Shown here one piece after another: positions 9,322 to 18,881 of a DNA stretch of 64,000 bases (position 1 is its first letter; the number at the start of each line of letters is the position of its first letter). The stretch is taken from NCBI GenBank assembly GCA_903844635.1, contig CAIMUF010000004.1, positions 1 to 64,000 on the forward strand, in the 5' to 3' direction. The notes below the pieces were generated by a model. That model saw only the letters and a program-made list of their open reading frames with translations. It made no database searches and was not told the DNA's origin. Origin of the DNA: an uncultured Sulfuricurvum sp. (lineage in GTDB: Bacteria > Campylobacterota > Campylobacteria > Campylobacterales > Sulfurimonadaceae). The position numbers and the translations under genes are program-made.

Positions 9322-11379
9322 ATGATTCTATCATCACCCACAAAAAATGACCATAATATGCTTAAACCACTACTAAAATTAATCTTGATAGTGATAGGTG
9401 TTGCAAGCAGTTATGTACTGGCAAATGACCTGCCTAATGTGTGCAGCCGAGATCAAAAACCCAATGAGTTTACGATCCTGAGCTATCATGAAATAGCCGA
9501 TAAAAGTAAAACATTGGATTCAACCTATGCGGTTACACCTTCAAATTTTGATCACCAGATGCATTGGTTGATGGATAACGGGTATCACTTTATTGGCATC
9601 AATGATATTTTAAAGTACCGTAAAAGCGGAAAAAAATTGCCGGCTAAATCAGTTTTGATCACGTTTGATGATGGCTATCAATCCGTATATGCTAATGCCT
9701 ATCCTGTACTCAAAAAATACAAAATTCCCAGCGTCATTGCATTGGTTGGCAGTTGGCTGCTTAAGGAAGATAAGGTCGATTTTAGTGGGGTTATGATTCC
9801 GCGCAGTGAATTTTTAAGCCAAAAAGAGATCAAAGAGATGGTAAGTAGTGGGCTTGTAGAGGTTGCAAGTCATTCGTATGCTGCACATAAAGGTATACAA
9901 GGCAATCCGCAAGGAAGTATGCAGCCAGCGATAAGAACACGACAATGGCTGAGTGAGAAACAAGCTTATGAAGATGAAAAAGCGTATGAGGAACGTATCT
10001 ATAATGATTTAGCGGAAAATAATAGGTTTTTAAAACACTATACCGGACAAAAACCTCGTGTTATGGTGTGGCCGTATGGACATTACAATAGCAAAGTACG
10101 CAAAATTGCAGAGAAGTTAGGGATGCCTATCGGATTAACATTGGATGATGGCAGTAATACTGCCATCACACCGCTGTGGGGACTACGACGTATTTTGGTT
10201 GAGCATAAAATGACACTTCCGGATTTAGAACTCAACATGTGGGTGAGAAATGCTAACTATACGGACGATGCTCGCACCACAAAAGCTGCACATATTGACT
10301 TAGATTACATTTATGATGCAGATCCGGTTCAGCAAGAAAAAAATCTAGGTGATTTACTTGACCGTATCAAGAATTTAGGTGTTAATACGGTTTATTTGCA
10401 GGCTTTTGCTGATCCCGATGCCAACGGTGCAGCTGACTATGTCTATTTTCCCAATCGTAACATACCGATGAGGGCTGATCTGTTTAATCGAGTTTCTTGG
10501 CAAATTTCAACACGCACACAAGTCAAACGTATTTATGCCTGGATGCCGATGATCGCATGGCAATTACCAGAGAATAATCCAGCAGTCAAAGATACGGTTG
10601 TGACATTGCAGGTTGATCCGACTCATCTCAATATGGGGTATCCACGGTTATCTCCTTTTTCACCTAAAGCACGTACAGTGATCAAAGAAATTTACGAAGA
10701 TTTGGCAAAATCAGCTTATATAGACGGAATATTATTCCATGATGATGTTACGTTGTCCGATTATGAAGATGACAGTTCGGCAGCTCATGAACAATATAAA
10801 AAATGGGGATTGTCGCAAGATGTTATTCAAATCAGAGCCGATAAAAAACAGTTTGCGAAGTGGACACAACTGAAAACTGATTATTTAGATGAATTTGCGA
10901 TGCAATTGGCTCAAATTGTACGAAACGAACAACCAGGACTAAAAACCGCACGTAACCTGTATGCACAAGTCGCACTGAACAAGGATGCCCAAGAATGGTA
11001 TGCACAGAGTTTGCACGAATCAATCAAGCACTATGATTACACCGCTATTATGGCTATGCCGTATATGGAACAAGCTGATAATGCACGAGAGTTCTATGAT
11101 AAAATTGTTCATAATGTCAAACAAGAGCAATGCGGGCTTGAACGTACAGTAATGGAATTACAAACGGTTGATTGGAGAAAAGATAACGAGGCGATCTCAT
11201 CTAAAGAGATGAGTGATACAATGGGTCACTTGTATGATTTGGGTGTTCATCATATTGCGTATTATCCCGATAATTTGTTCAAAAACATTCCTGATGCCGA
11301 CAATATGAAACAAAATTTTGGACTTAAAGCATTGCGTATGCATACGTTAATTCCAAGCAGTACAACCTCCGACAAGTAG
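9322..11379 (+). CDS. pgaB: Poly-beta-1,6-N-acetyl-D-glucosamine N-deacetylase
   Basis: N-terminal polysaccharide deacetylase (ILSYHEIAD, LITFDDGYQSVYANAYPVLKKY) plus C-terminal hydrolase-like domain (DGILFHDDVTLSDYED); next to pgaC/pgaD. Confidence 0.93.
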   Translation: MILSSPTKNDHNMLKPLLKLILIVIGVASSYVLANDLPNVCSRDQKPNEFTILSYHEIADKSKTLDSTYAVTPSNFDHQMHWLMDNGYHFIGINDILKYRKSGKKLPAKSVLITFDDGYQSVYANAYPVLKKYKIPSVIALVGSWLLKEDKVDFSGVMIPRSEFLSQKEIKEMVSSGLVEVASHSYAAHKGIQGNPQGSMQPAIRTRQWLSEKQAYEDEKAYEERIYNDLAENNRFLKHYTGQKPRVMVWPYGHYNSKVRKIAEKLGMPIGLTLDDGSNTAITPLWGLRRILVEHKMTLPDLELNMWVRNANYTDDARTTKAAHIDLDYIYDADPVQQEKNLGDLLDRIKNLGVNTVYLQAFADPDANGAADYVYFPNRNIPMRADLFNRVSWQISTRTQVKRIYAWMPMIAWQLPENNPAVKDTVVTLQVDPTHLNMGYPRLSPFSPKARTVIKEIYEDLAKSAYIDGILFHDDVTLSDYEDDSSAAHEQYKKWGLSQDVIQIRADKKQFAKWTQLKTDYLDEFAMQLAQIVRNEQPGLKTARNLYAQVALNKDAQEWYAQSLHESIKHYDYTAIMAMPYMEQADNAREFYDKIVHNVKQEQCGLERTVMELQTVDWRKDNEAISSKEMSDTMGHLYDLGVHHIAYYPDNLFKNIPDADNMKQNFGLKALRMHTLIPSSTTSDK

Positions 11380-11388
11380 GAAGAATTT

Positions 11389-12681
11389 ATGACCACTTTT
11401 ATTATATTTTTGCATTTAATATGGCACGTATTGTTAGGCTTTATATTTTATTATCCATTATTCATGTCAAGTTTATGGATCGTTGGGGCAATCTTTTTTT
11501 ATTTTAAAAATGAGAAACCCTATCTTAAATATATTATTCCACCTCTTAGAGATGGTGAAAGTTGGCCCGGAGTCAGTATTTTGATCCCATGTTACAACGA
11601 AGGTCAAAATGCTATCGAAACTATTTCGTATGCTCTTAATGTAAAATATCCAGAATTTGAAGTGATCGCCATTAATGATGGGAGTAAAGATGACACTTTA
11701 GAGATATTGCTGGAGTTGGCAAAAAATAATCCAAAGTTAAAAGTGGTTAATTTAGCCGAAAATCAGGGTAAAGCTTTGGGCCTCCAAGCAGGTGCACTGG
11801 TAGCAAAATATGAATATTTGATCGGTATCGACGGGGATGCTTTGATTGATGAATATTGTGTTTATTGGATGGTGAAACATTTTATTCGCTATCCAGAAGT
11901 TGCTGCCGTTACAGGAAATCCTCGAATACGCAATCGCACAACGTTGTTGGGTAAAATTCAAGTAGGTGAATTTTCTTCTATTGTCGGTATGATCAAACGA
12001 GCACAGCGTAGTTTTGGACGAATATTTACCGTTTCAGGAGTCATTACAGGATTTAGAAAGGCAGCGGTACATGAAGTAGGCTACTGGAGTCCGGACATGC
12101 TGACTGAAGATATTGATATTACGTGGAAACTGCAAAGTAACGGTTGGGATGTACGCTTTGAGCCTCGTGCTTTGGTGTGGATTTTGATGCCGGAGACGTT
12201 AAGCGGATTATGGAAACAACGCTTGCGTTGGGCTATGGGCGGTGTTCAAGTCATGCTTAAAAACTTCAAGGTTTTATTTATGCCCAGACAAACTCATCTC
12301 TGGGGTTTGATGGTTGAGCTAATGCTCAGTACGGTTTGGGCGTACAGTATGGTATTGGTGTTTTTAGTTTGGATCATTAGTTTGTTTGTGCCGGTCACGT
12401 ATTTAATGCCTCAACAATCCCCAATTTTACCAGATCAAACCAGCGTGATTCTAATCGGTGCATGTTTGGTACAGTTCGGTGTGAGTAAATGGTTGGACGG
12501 TCATTATGATAAAGGTTTGGGGAAAAATTATTTTTGGATGATTTGGTATCCATTTGCCTATTGGCTCCTTAATTTGTTTACTGCGGTAACGGCTCTTCCA
12601 AAAGTGTTGTTTGGTAAAAAAGGTCGAGCTCGTTGGGTTAGTCCTGACCGTGGTGCACATCAACAGGTCAAAAAAGGTTAA
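11389..12681 (+). CDS. pgaC: Poly-beta-1,6-N-acetyl-D-glucosamine synthase (GT2)
   Basis: SILIPCYNEGQNAIETI, IGIDGDALID, MLTEDIDITWKLQ, KQRLRWAMGG. Confidence 0.94.
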   Translation: MTTFIIFLHLIWHVLLGFIFYYPLFMSSLWIVGAIFFYFKNEKPYLKYIIPPLRDGESWPGVSILIPCYNEGQNAIETISYALNVKYPEFEVIAINDGSKDDTLEILLELAKNNPKLKVVNLAENQGKALGLQAGALVAKYEYLIGIDGDALIDEYCVYWMVKHFIRYPEVAAVTGNPRIRNRTTLLGKIQVGEFSSIVGMIKRAQRSFGRIFTVSGVITGFRKAAVHEVGYWSPDMLTEDIDITWKLQSNGWDVRFEPRALVWILMPETLSGLWKQRLRWAMGGVQVMLKNFKVLFMPRQTHLWGLMVELMLSTVWAYSMVLVFLVWIISLFVPVTYLMPQQSPILPDQTSVILIGACLVQFGVSKWLDGHYDKGLGKNYFWMIWYPFAYWLLNLFTAVTALPKVLFGKKGRARWVSPDRGAHQQVKKG

Positions 12682-12685
12682 TAAA

Positions 12686-13129
12686 ATGGAAACATTAATT
12701 ATAAATAAACGCTGTGAGCTGCCTAAAGCAAAACGAATCATTTGGGACATCATAACGGTTTTGCTTTGGCTTGGATTTTTTTATTTATGGAAGCCAGTGT
12801 TTCACGTCTTTTATCGAATTATTACATTGGGTGCACCGGCAGAAGAATTATCCGATTGGATTTTTGGCGAAATTCATAGTGTCACCGTTGAGCATGCTCT
12901 TTATATGCTAATCGGAACACCTATTGTGTTGTTTATTCTCTCAAGGTTGAATCACCATCAAGCTCCAAGCGAGCATTTGATCTATCACTCAACCGATTAT
13001 TCAAATTACTTTAACGTAGACGATGCTCAATTACAGCAGTGTGTAAATAGCCAATTGGTGACAGTTTATTTCGATGACCATGGTCATATCATCCGTTTGG
13101 ATGATCACATTACGGCAAACAACGAATAA
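12686..13129 (+). CDS. pgaD: PgaD-like membrane protein
   Basis: METLIINKRCELPKAKRIIWDIITVLLWLGFFYLWKPV...; two TM segments; start trimmed from ORF 12611..13129; position after pgaC. Confidence 0.8.
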   Translation: METLIINKRCELPKAKRIIWDIITVLLWLGFFYLWKPVFHVFYRIITLGAPAEELSDWIFGEIHSVTVEHALYMLIGTPIVLFILSRLNHHQAPSEHLIYHSTDYSNYFNVDDAQLQQCVNSQLVTVYFDDHGHIIRLDDHITANNE

Positions 13130-13175
13130 ATGTACATAACGACTCACCTATACATCAAAACTAGGAAAAGATACA

Positions 13176-13985
13176 TTGTTTGGTTTTTTTAAAAGTAAGA
13201 GCGAAGAAATAGTAATAGAAGAAGTATTCGAGACTCCCAAAGAATTTACAAATTCTATCGGAATGGAATTTTTGTTCATTGACGGCGGACGATTCAGTAT
13301 GGGTAAGAATCCTAATTACGATGAAGGAGGAGACGTTGAAACTCCTCAGCATCTGGTGGATATAGAGAGCTTTTGGATTTCTAAATATCTAGTGACGCAA
13401 GAAGAATATTACAAACTTACGCGCGTCAATCCGTCCTATTTTAAAAAAGATAAAGTTGAAGAAGAAAGCTCTCGTCGTCATCCCGTAGAACAGGTAAGTT
13501 GGTTCGATGCGAAAGCTTTTGTTGAATTAATGAATCGATACGAAGGTAAAAATCATTCCTATGCCCTGCCTACCGAGGCACAGTGGGAATATTGTGCAAA
13601 AGCGGGAGGAAATACACGCTTTAGTTTCGGAGACTCGGAGGCTTTAATTGATGATTATGCTGTTTATGAGTACAGCTCGAATGGAAGAACGGGTGTCGTA
13701 GATGAGAGATTGGCAAATCGGTTGGGAATATACGGTTTGATGGGGAATGTGTGGGAGTGGTGTGAGGATGATTTTTTTCCGAATTATGTTAATGCCCCTA
13801 CGGATGGATCAGCGTGGTTTGATGGGCTTAATATGGGATCTTTTAAAGTGCGTCGTGGAGGAAGCTATAAAACGAGTTATATGTGTTTAAGAAGTTCGTT
13901 TCGCGGCTATTCTCGTCCTGATTTTGCTTCAAATGAAATTGGATTCCGTCTCGTCATTAATGGAGCTCTAAAGAATACTATCTAA
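13176..13985 (+). CDS. SUMF1/formylglycine-generating-enzyme family protein (TTG start)
   Basis: FLFIDGGRFSMGKNPNYDEGG...TPQHLVDIESFWISKYLVTQEEY, LPTEAQWEYCAKAGG, GNVWEWCEDDFF, RRGGSY, GFRLV. Confidence 0.9.
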   Translation: MFGFFKSKSEEIVIEEVFETPKEFTNSIGMEFLFIDGGRFSMGKNPNYDEGGDVETPQHLVDIESFWISKYLVTQEEYYKLTRVNPSYFKKDKVEEESSRRHPVEQVSWFDAKAFVELMNRYEGKNHSYALPTEAQWEYCAKAGGNTRFSFGDSEALIDDYAVYEYSSNGRTGVVDERLANRLGIYGLMGNVWEWCEDDFFPNYVNAPTDGSAWFDGLNMGSFKVRRGGSYKTSYMCLRSSFRGYSRPDFASNEIGFRLVINGALKNTI

Positions 13986-14003
13986 TTCTTAATGGCAGTA
14001 TAT

Positions 14004-14663
14004 TTATAGATTTTGGTCAAATTTTACCTCATTTAGCGGTATCTCTTTTTTTGCCACCATATCAAAAACCGCTTCAATTTTTTGTTGATTTACATTGTTG
14101 TATTGTCCTAGATAACCTGTTTTGACTGTTGCTTCTGCAAAATAGTATTTCTTTCCATTAAATATCAAATATGAAGATGGTTGTTTCAAAGCTACATCGT
14201 TTTGTACATGAACAGCAATAAATGCATGATCATTTGTTGTCAATAATAGACACTCATGTTTTTTTTGTAAGAGTAACGTCGCCAATAGAAATGATTTTTC
14301 ATCACAATCACCTCCATTTTGATTGATTACATCGGATGGATTTCGATTTGCTATACTCTCTTTGTAGGGAATTTTAAGAACATATTGATAGGCACGATCA
14401 ATTTCACAAAGCTCATTATTATTGCAGCTTTTTGTCAACATATCTACTATTGGTTTCATTTCATTATGATCATACACATCATATTTATAAAATCGATCAT
14501 GAATTTTGACCATTCCTTTTCTTTTGCAATATTGCTGATCTGTTTCAGGAAGTACATTAGCTCTGGAATACAGTGCAAATGCAATAATTCCAGCTACAGA
14601 GTATAATCCTATTCGATAAAAGAGTCGTTTATTTATCATGGCCATAGTGTGTATACCTCTCAT
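14004..14663 (-). CDS. Membrane-anchored transglutaminase-like protein
   Basis: N-terminal TM; NQNGGDCDEKSFLLATLLLQKKHECLLL with downstream DHAFIAVHV resembles a Cys/His/Asp transglutaminase core. Confidence 0.6.
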   Translation of the reverse strand: MRGIHTMAMINKRLFYRIGLYSVAGIIAFALYSRANVLPETDQQYCKRKGMVKIHDRFYKYDVYDHNEMKPIVDMLTKSCNNNELCEIDRAYQYVLKIPYKESIANRNPSDVINQNGGDCDEKSFLLATLLLQKKHECLLLTTNDHAFIAVHVQNDVALKQPSSYLIFNGKKYYFAEATVKTGYLGQYNNVNQQKIEAVFDMVAKKEIPLNEVKFDQNL

Positions 14664-14791
14664 CCTTTATTTAATACTTCTTTCCAGTGTATTGTAGCTT
14701 AATGGTCAGGTCCTCAATCTTTTATCAGACTTTTTCATGTACTAGGCTTGCCGGTTACTTTAAACGGGTATGATTCAGAATAACTTTTAAT

Positions 14792-15274
14792 ATGTGGATG
14801 GTGAAAATGAATAAGCTAGTGTATGTAGTTATCGGTATCGCTATTGCAATACAATTTATAAGACCCGATTTTAAAAATCTGCCTGTAGATGATAAGGTTG
14901 CGTTAAATACTGATCCAAAAGTTATGAGCATTCTCAAAACTTCATGTTATGACTGCCATTCGAGTGAAACAAAATATCCTTGGTATCAAAACGTCGCACC
15001 TGTATCATGGATTATGTCGGATCATATTGTACGTGGTCGTAAGGCACTTGATTTTTCAAATTGGGCCAATATAGATCCAAAAGTCAAATTGCTACGACTA
15101 GAGCGGGCAAAACAAGTTGTCAACAATAATATGATGCCAAAACACGATTATCTTATGATGCATAAAAATGCTGTTTTAGATAATTCAGAGAAACAAACGC
15201 TTGTAGAATTTTTTGATTTACAGATAATAGAGCTAGGCGGTACGCCAAACAGATTAAAAGAACTTGATAAATAA
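14792..15274 (+). CDS. Heme-binding domain protein (single CxxCH, membrane-anchored)
   Basis: ILKTSCYDCHSSETKYPWYQNVAPVSWIMSDHIVRGRKALDFSNW typical of the haem_bd family. Confidence 0.85.
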   Translation: MWMVKMNKLVYVVIGIAIAIQFIRPDFKNLPVDDKVALNTDPKVMSILKTSCYDCHSSETKYPWYQNVAPVSWIMSDHIVRGRKALDFSNWANIDPKVKLLRLERAKQVVNNNMMPKHDYLMMHKNAVLDNSEKQTLVEFFDLQIIELGGTPNRLKELDK

Positions 15275-15457
15275 GGACCTAATATTTGTTTTCATTCCAA
15301 TTTGTAAAAAGGAAACATCTTTTAAGGAATTCAGAGCCACAATTTAACTACAATATCTAACATAATTTAATTTATACATCAAGACGTTTTAGTTCTATTA
15401 TTAAAAGAACCGTTTGGATGTTAAATTATTTCTAATGAGATAATTGGAGGCTTCACA

Positions 15458-15727
15458 ATGAATACTTTAGAATGGTTTACTTATTTAGAATACCTTAACG
15501 GACGAAAAGAAGTTGCCAAGAGATTTGCTAATGGTGAATGGAAAATTGATTTTGATGAGAATACACCAACCTTTATCTGCTCTTCTGATAGGGAATGTAA
15601 ACATTGCCCCAATTGTTCTCATGAGTTTTGTCTGTGTACTATTGAAAGTACCAAGAGAATCAGTCATTTACTGTATCATGAACAAATGTCGATCTATTGT
15701 GCCGAATTTACCGTATTGTGTAGATGA
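15458..15727 (+). CDS. Small Cys-rich hypothetical protein
   Basis: 89 aa; RBS-like ggagg 5' of ATG; CX5CX2CX2CX4CXC pattern (CSSDRECKHCPNCSHEFCLC). Confidence 0.55.
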   Translation: MNTLEWFTYLEYLNGRKEVAKRFANGEWKIDFDENTPTFICSSDRECKHCPNCSHEFCLCTIESTKRISHLLYHEQMSIYCAEFTVLCR

Positions 15728-15788
15728 ATAAGATTAATTAATAAATTTATTTTTCATTTGAGCATCTTTACTTGCTCCCAAGCTTCTT

Positions 15789-16256
15789 CTATTGATTCAC
15801 TGTAAATGTCTGTCGCGTGACTATTCCCCAATACGGATCATCATAACACTCTTCGCTATACTCTGTCTCGATAAAACACTTGATTGTTTTACGCCAAAAC
15901 GCAGTGGCGTGTTGGGTTCCCTGAATCTGTTTGATTTCCCAACCTCCGGGATAGTTTTTCCAAATCATGTGGGCAAACTCCATTCCGATACCATTTTTTC
16001 GAAAATAGGGAATCACGTAAAATTCACACATCTCGTAGGCTTGAGCCTCTTTACACTCTATTGCAGCGATTCCAGCAGGGGTATTGTCGATCATGAGTAA
16101 AAAGCCTAGTACATTGTCTCCTATATGGGTATCGAGTTCAAACAGACCCGAAGCATTTGGCTTCTTAAGCGTGATAGGTGAGAACTCAGCTTCGTAGCAT
16201 TGTATGAGGTTGTGATAGATATGGGAATTAGTTTTGGTAACAGGAATGATTTTCAT
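15789..16256 (-). CDS. GNAT family N-acetyltransferase
   Basis: YEMCEFYVIPYFRKNGIGMEFAHMIWKNYPGGWEI and DDPYWGIVTRQTF. Confidence 0.85.
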   Translation of the reverse strand: MKIIPVTKTNSHIYHNLIQCYEAEFSPITLKKPNASGLFELDTHIGDNVLGFLLMIDNTPAGIAAIECKEAQAYEMCEFYVIPYFRKNGIGMEFAHMIWKNYPGGWEIKQIQGTQHATAFWRKTIKCFIETEYSEECYDDPYWGIVTRQTFTVNQ

Positions 16257-16342
16257 GGGATTGAATGGTACTTTTTTTGGGTGAATTGTAGCAGAATTTT
16301 TTGCTTAAAAGTTTTGAATTGGGATTGGATAGTATCCGTTTG

Positions 16343-16370
16343 CATTCCCAACGAGAACGTTGGGAACGAG
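16343..16370. repeat. REP-like palindrome
   Basis: cattcccaacgagaacgttgggaacgag; 9-bp perfect arms ttcccaacg/cgttgggaa (16345-16353 and 16358-16366), 4-nt loop. Confidence 0.7.
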
Positions 16371-16395
16371 GGAAGTAGCCAATTTCTTTTGTTAA

Positions 16396-16842
16396 TTACG
16401 TTGTCAATGTTTTTTTATTAGCATCTAATATTTGTGGAATACTCCAAAAAATTACGATAAATTCTAAAACTATACCAACCAACACAAATGTATGAAACGA
16501 GTAATCAACTAAAAATTGTATACCAATGTCAATGTAAAAAACAAAAGCAGTTATAAAGAATCCTGCTGTTGTATTTAAGTCTGGTGTTCCTGGTAGAATT
16601 GGTGTTGAATCAATGTGTTTTGTTGCGGATGAACAAAGTAGGATATTTAGAGCAGCTGTAGGGAGAGTCGCTCCAATGGATAGAAGAATTAATTTTGATA
16701 GATCTAATTCTTTATATAATGCTGGGTCAGCAATAAATATTTCCAGCATAACAGGACCGATTAGAGCAAGAAAAGCGATTGCACCGAAGGCAAAGACTCT
16801 AGCATCAGTTTTTCGAATTTGTTCGAGTAAATTGCTTTCCAT
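16396..16842 (-). CDS. Hypothetical multi-pass membrane protein
   Basis: 148 aa with about 4 hydrophobic segments; no family recognised. Confidence 0.6.
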   Translation of the reverse strand: MESNLLEQIRKTDARVFAFGAIAFLALIGPVMLEIFIADPALYKELDLSKLILLSIGATLPTAALNILLCSSATKHIDSTPILPGTPDLNTTAGFFITAFVFYIDIGIQFLVDYSFHTFVLVGIVLEFIVIFWSIPQILDANKKTLTT

Positions 16843-16859
16843 CTTGATTCCTTGTTTTT

Positions 16860-16887
16860 CATTCCCACTCTCTTGAGTGAGAACGCA
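16860..16887. repeat. Degenerate second REP-like palindrome
   Basis: cattcccactctcttgagtgagaacgca; cactc-tctt-gagtg stem, same CATTCCCA...GAACG frame as 16343-16370. Confidence 0.5.
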
Positions 16888-16893
16888 TAGACA

Positions 16894-18774
16894 TTACAGC
16901 GCTTTCGCCATAATACGGTTAAGACGTGCAATAAACCCTGCGGTATCCGCTAACGTTTCACCCTCATAGAGTTTTGCCTGATCGAGCAATACATGCGCCG
17001 CATCGTCGATGAGGTTCATGTCTGCGCTGTCGCTGAGTTTTTTGATCAACTCATGGTTTGGGTTGATTTGTAGGATTTGTTTTGGTGCTGGGATATCTCC
17101 GCCCATGTTGCCGAACTGTTTCATCATTTGCGCCATCATGTAGCCTGAGTCTTCTTTGTCGATTTTTAGACAGACGGCAGAATCGGTGAGATCGAAGGTT
17201 GTTTCGACTTTTGATACGTTTTCACCCAATGCGCTTTGAAGCTGAGTGATAAAGGATTCAAGTGTTTTTGCTGTCTCTTCGTGCTCTTTTTTCTCATCTT
17301 CGCTTTCTTCGAGAACCGCATCTGTAACGTTGATAAATTTGTATTCTTTGTACTCACTTACCATCGGGAATACGATTGTGTCGATCTCTTCGTTCAATAC
17401 TAGAACATCAATCCCTTTTGCTTTGAAACGCTCTAGACTTGGAGAGTTTTTGAGCATTTGGAGAGACATTTTTGCAGAGATGTAATAGATCTCTTTTTTC
17501 TCAGCGTCGACACCCTCTACGAAAGTGCTGAACATTACCGGCTCTGTAGAATTCAATGTATTAAGCTTGAGAAGTTCCAAGATTTTCTCACGGTTGCCCA
17601 TGTCGCTGTAAAGGCCCTCTTTGAGAACGTTGCCGAACTCTTTATAGAATGCACCGTATTTTTCAGTATCGTTCTCAGAGACTTTTGAAAGTTCTCCTAA
17701 TACTTTTTTGACCGATGCGTTTTTGATCTTCGCCATTACACGGTTGCTTTGGAGAATCTCACGGCTGACGTTCAACGGAAGATCAGCTGAGTCGATCACA
17801 CCGCGAAGGAAACGCAAGTAAGTTGGCATAAGCTCTTTTTCATCGTCGGTGATAAAGACACGGTTGATGTAGAGTTTGATACCGCTTTGGTAATCGACAC
17901 GGTACAAGTCCATCGGTGCTTTAGACGGTACATAGAAGAGGGTGGTATATTCTAACGCTCCCTCGGCTTTGTTGTGCATCCATAGCAATGGCTCAGATGA
18001 ATCGTGCGCAATGCTGGAGTAGAAGTCTTTGTACTCCTCTTCACTAATATCACCTTTGCTGATGGTCCACAGTGCGTTGGCTTTGTTCACTTGGACGTTT
18101 TTAGTTTCGTTGTGACCTTTTTCTTCGCCCTCAGCAGGTGCTACGTATTCCTCTTTGTCCATGAAGATCGGGAATGGGATATGGTTAGAGTATTTTTTGA
18201 TGATGCTCTCGATACGGTGAGTCTCTAGGAATTCGCTCTCATCATCTTTTAGGTGCATGATGATGCTTGTACCGTGAGTGTCACGTTCTGCCGGCTCTAG
18301 GTCATACTCAGACCCTGCCATTGAACTCCATTTGTAGGCTTGCTCTTCACCCGCTTTGCGAGAAATGACTTCGACTTTGTCCGCAACCATAAACGATGCA
18401 TAGAAACCGACACCGAACTGACCGATAAGATTGGAATCTTTTTTCTGATCGCCTGAGAGTTTTTCCAAGAACGCTTTGGTTCCTGATTTCGCGATGGTTC
18501 CGAGGTTCTCTACTAAATCTGCTTCGTTCATCCCGATACCGCTGTCAGAAATCGTGAGAGTTTTTGCTTCTTTATCGATAATGATGTCAACACGAGGATT
18601 AAATGAAATTCCTTTATAGGCGTCATCTGTCAGGACGAGCATGTTGAGTTTGTCGAGTGCATCGGAACTGTTAGAAACAAGTTCGCGAACAAAAATCTCT
18701 TTATTAGAATAAAGAGAGTGGATCATAAGATGTAAAATTTGTGAGACTTCAGTTTGAAATTGATGTTTTGCCAT
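16894..18774 (-). CDS. htpG: Molecular chaperone HtpG (Hsp90)
   Basis: FQTEVSQILHLMIHSLYSNKEIFVRELVSNSSDALDKL; full length, 626 aa. Confidence 0.97.
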   Translation of the reverse strand: MAKHQFQTEVSQILHLMIHSLYSNKEIFVRELVSNSSDALDKLNMLVLTDDAYKGISFNPRVDIIIDKEAKTLTISDSGIGMNEADLVENLGTIAKSGTKAFLEKLSGDQKKDSNLIGQFGVGFYASFMVADKVEVISRKAGEEQAYKWSSMAGSEYDLEPAERDTHGTSIIMHLKDDESEFLETHRIESIIKKYSNHIPFPIFMDKEEYVAPAEGEEKGHNETKNVQVNKANALWTISKGDISEEEYKDFYSSIAHDSSEPLLWMHNKAEGALEYTTLFYVPSKAPMDLYRVDYQSGIKLYINRVFITDDEKELMPTYLRFLRGVIDSADLPLNVSREILQSNRVMAKIKNASVKKVLGELSKVSENDTEKYGAFYKEFGNVLKEGLYSDMGNREKILELLKLNTLNSTEPVMFSTFVEGVDAEKKEIYYISAKMSLQMLKNSPSLERFKAKGIDVLVLNEEIDTIVFPMVSEYKEYKFINVTDAVLEESEDEKKEHEETAKTLESFITQLQSALGENVSKVETTFDLTDSAVCLKIDKEDSGYMMAQMMKQFGNMGGDIPAPKQILQINPNHELIKKLSDSADMNLIDDAAHVLLDQAKLYEGETLADTAGFIARLNRIMAKAL

Positions 18775-18881
18775 GATGAATTCCTTTGGTTATTTTTATG
18801 TGGTGCGATTTTAACGAAATTGGATTAATAATGCAAGAAGTATCAAATAAGTTTAGTGTATTTGACTAAAGTATTGGAAAT

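Noticed and set aside
14664-14791. Possible tRNA or small RNA in the 128-bp gap
   Set aside because: No cloverleaf, no CCA-type end and no strong terminator could be made by eye.
15757-15830. Alternative frame at the GNAT 3' end reading ...VLGNSHATDIYSESIEEAWEQVKMLK*
   Set aside because: The annotated frame keeps the typical GNAT C-terminus (DPYWGIVTRQTF); the alternative run is short and could be chance, so a frameshift is not supported.
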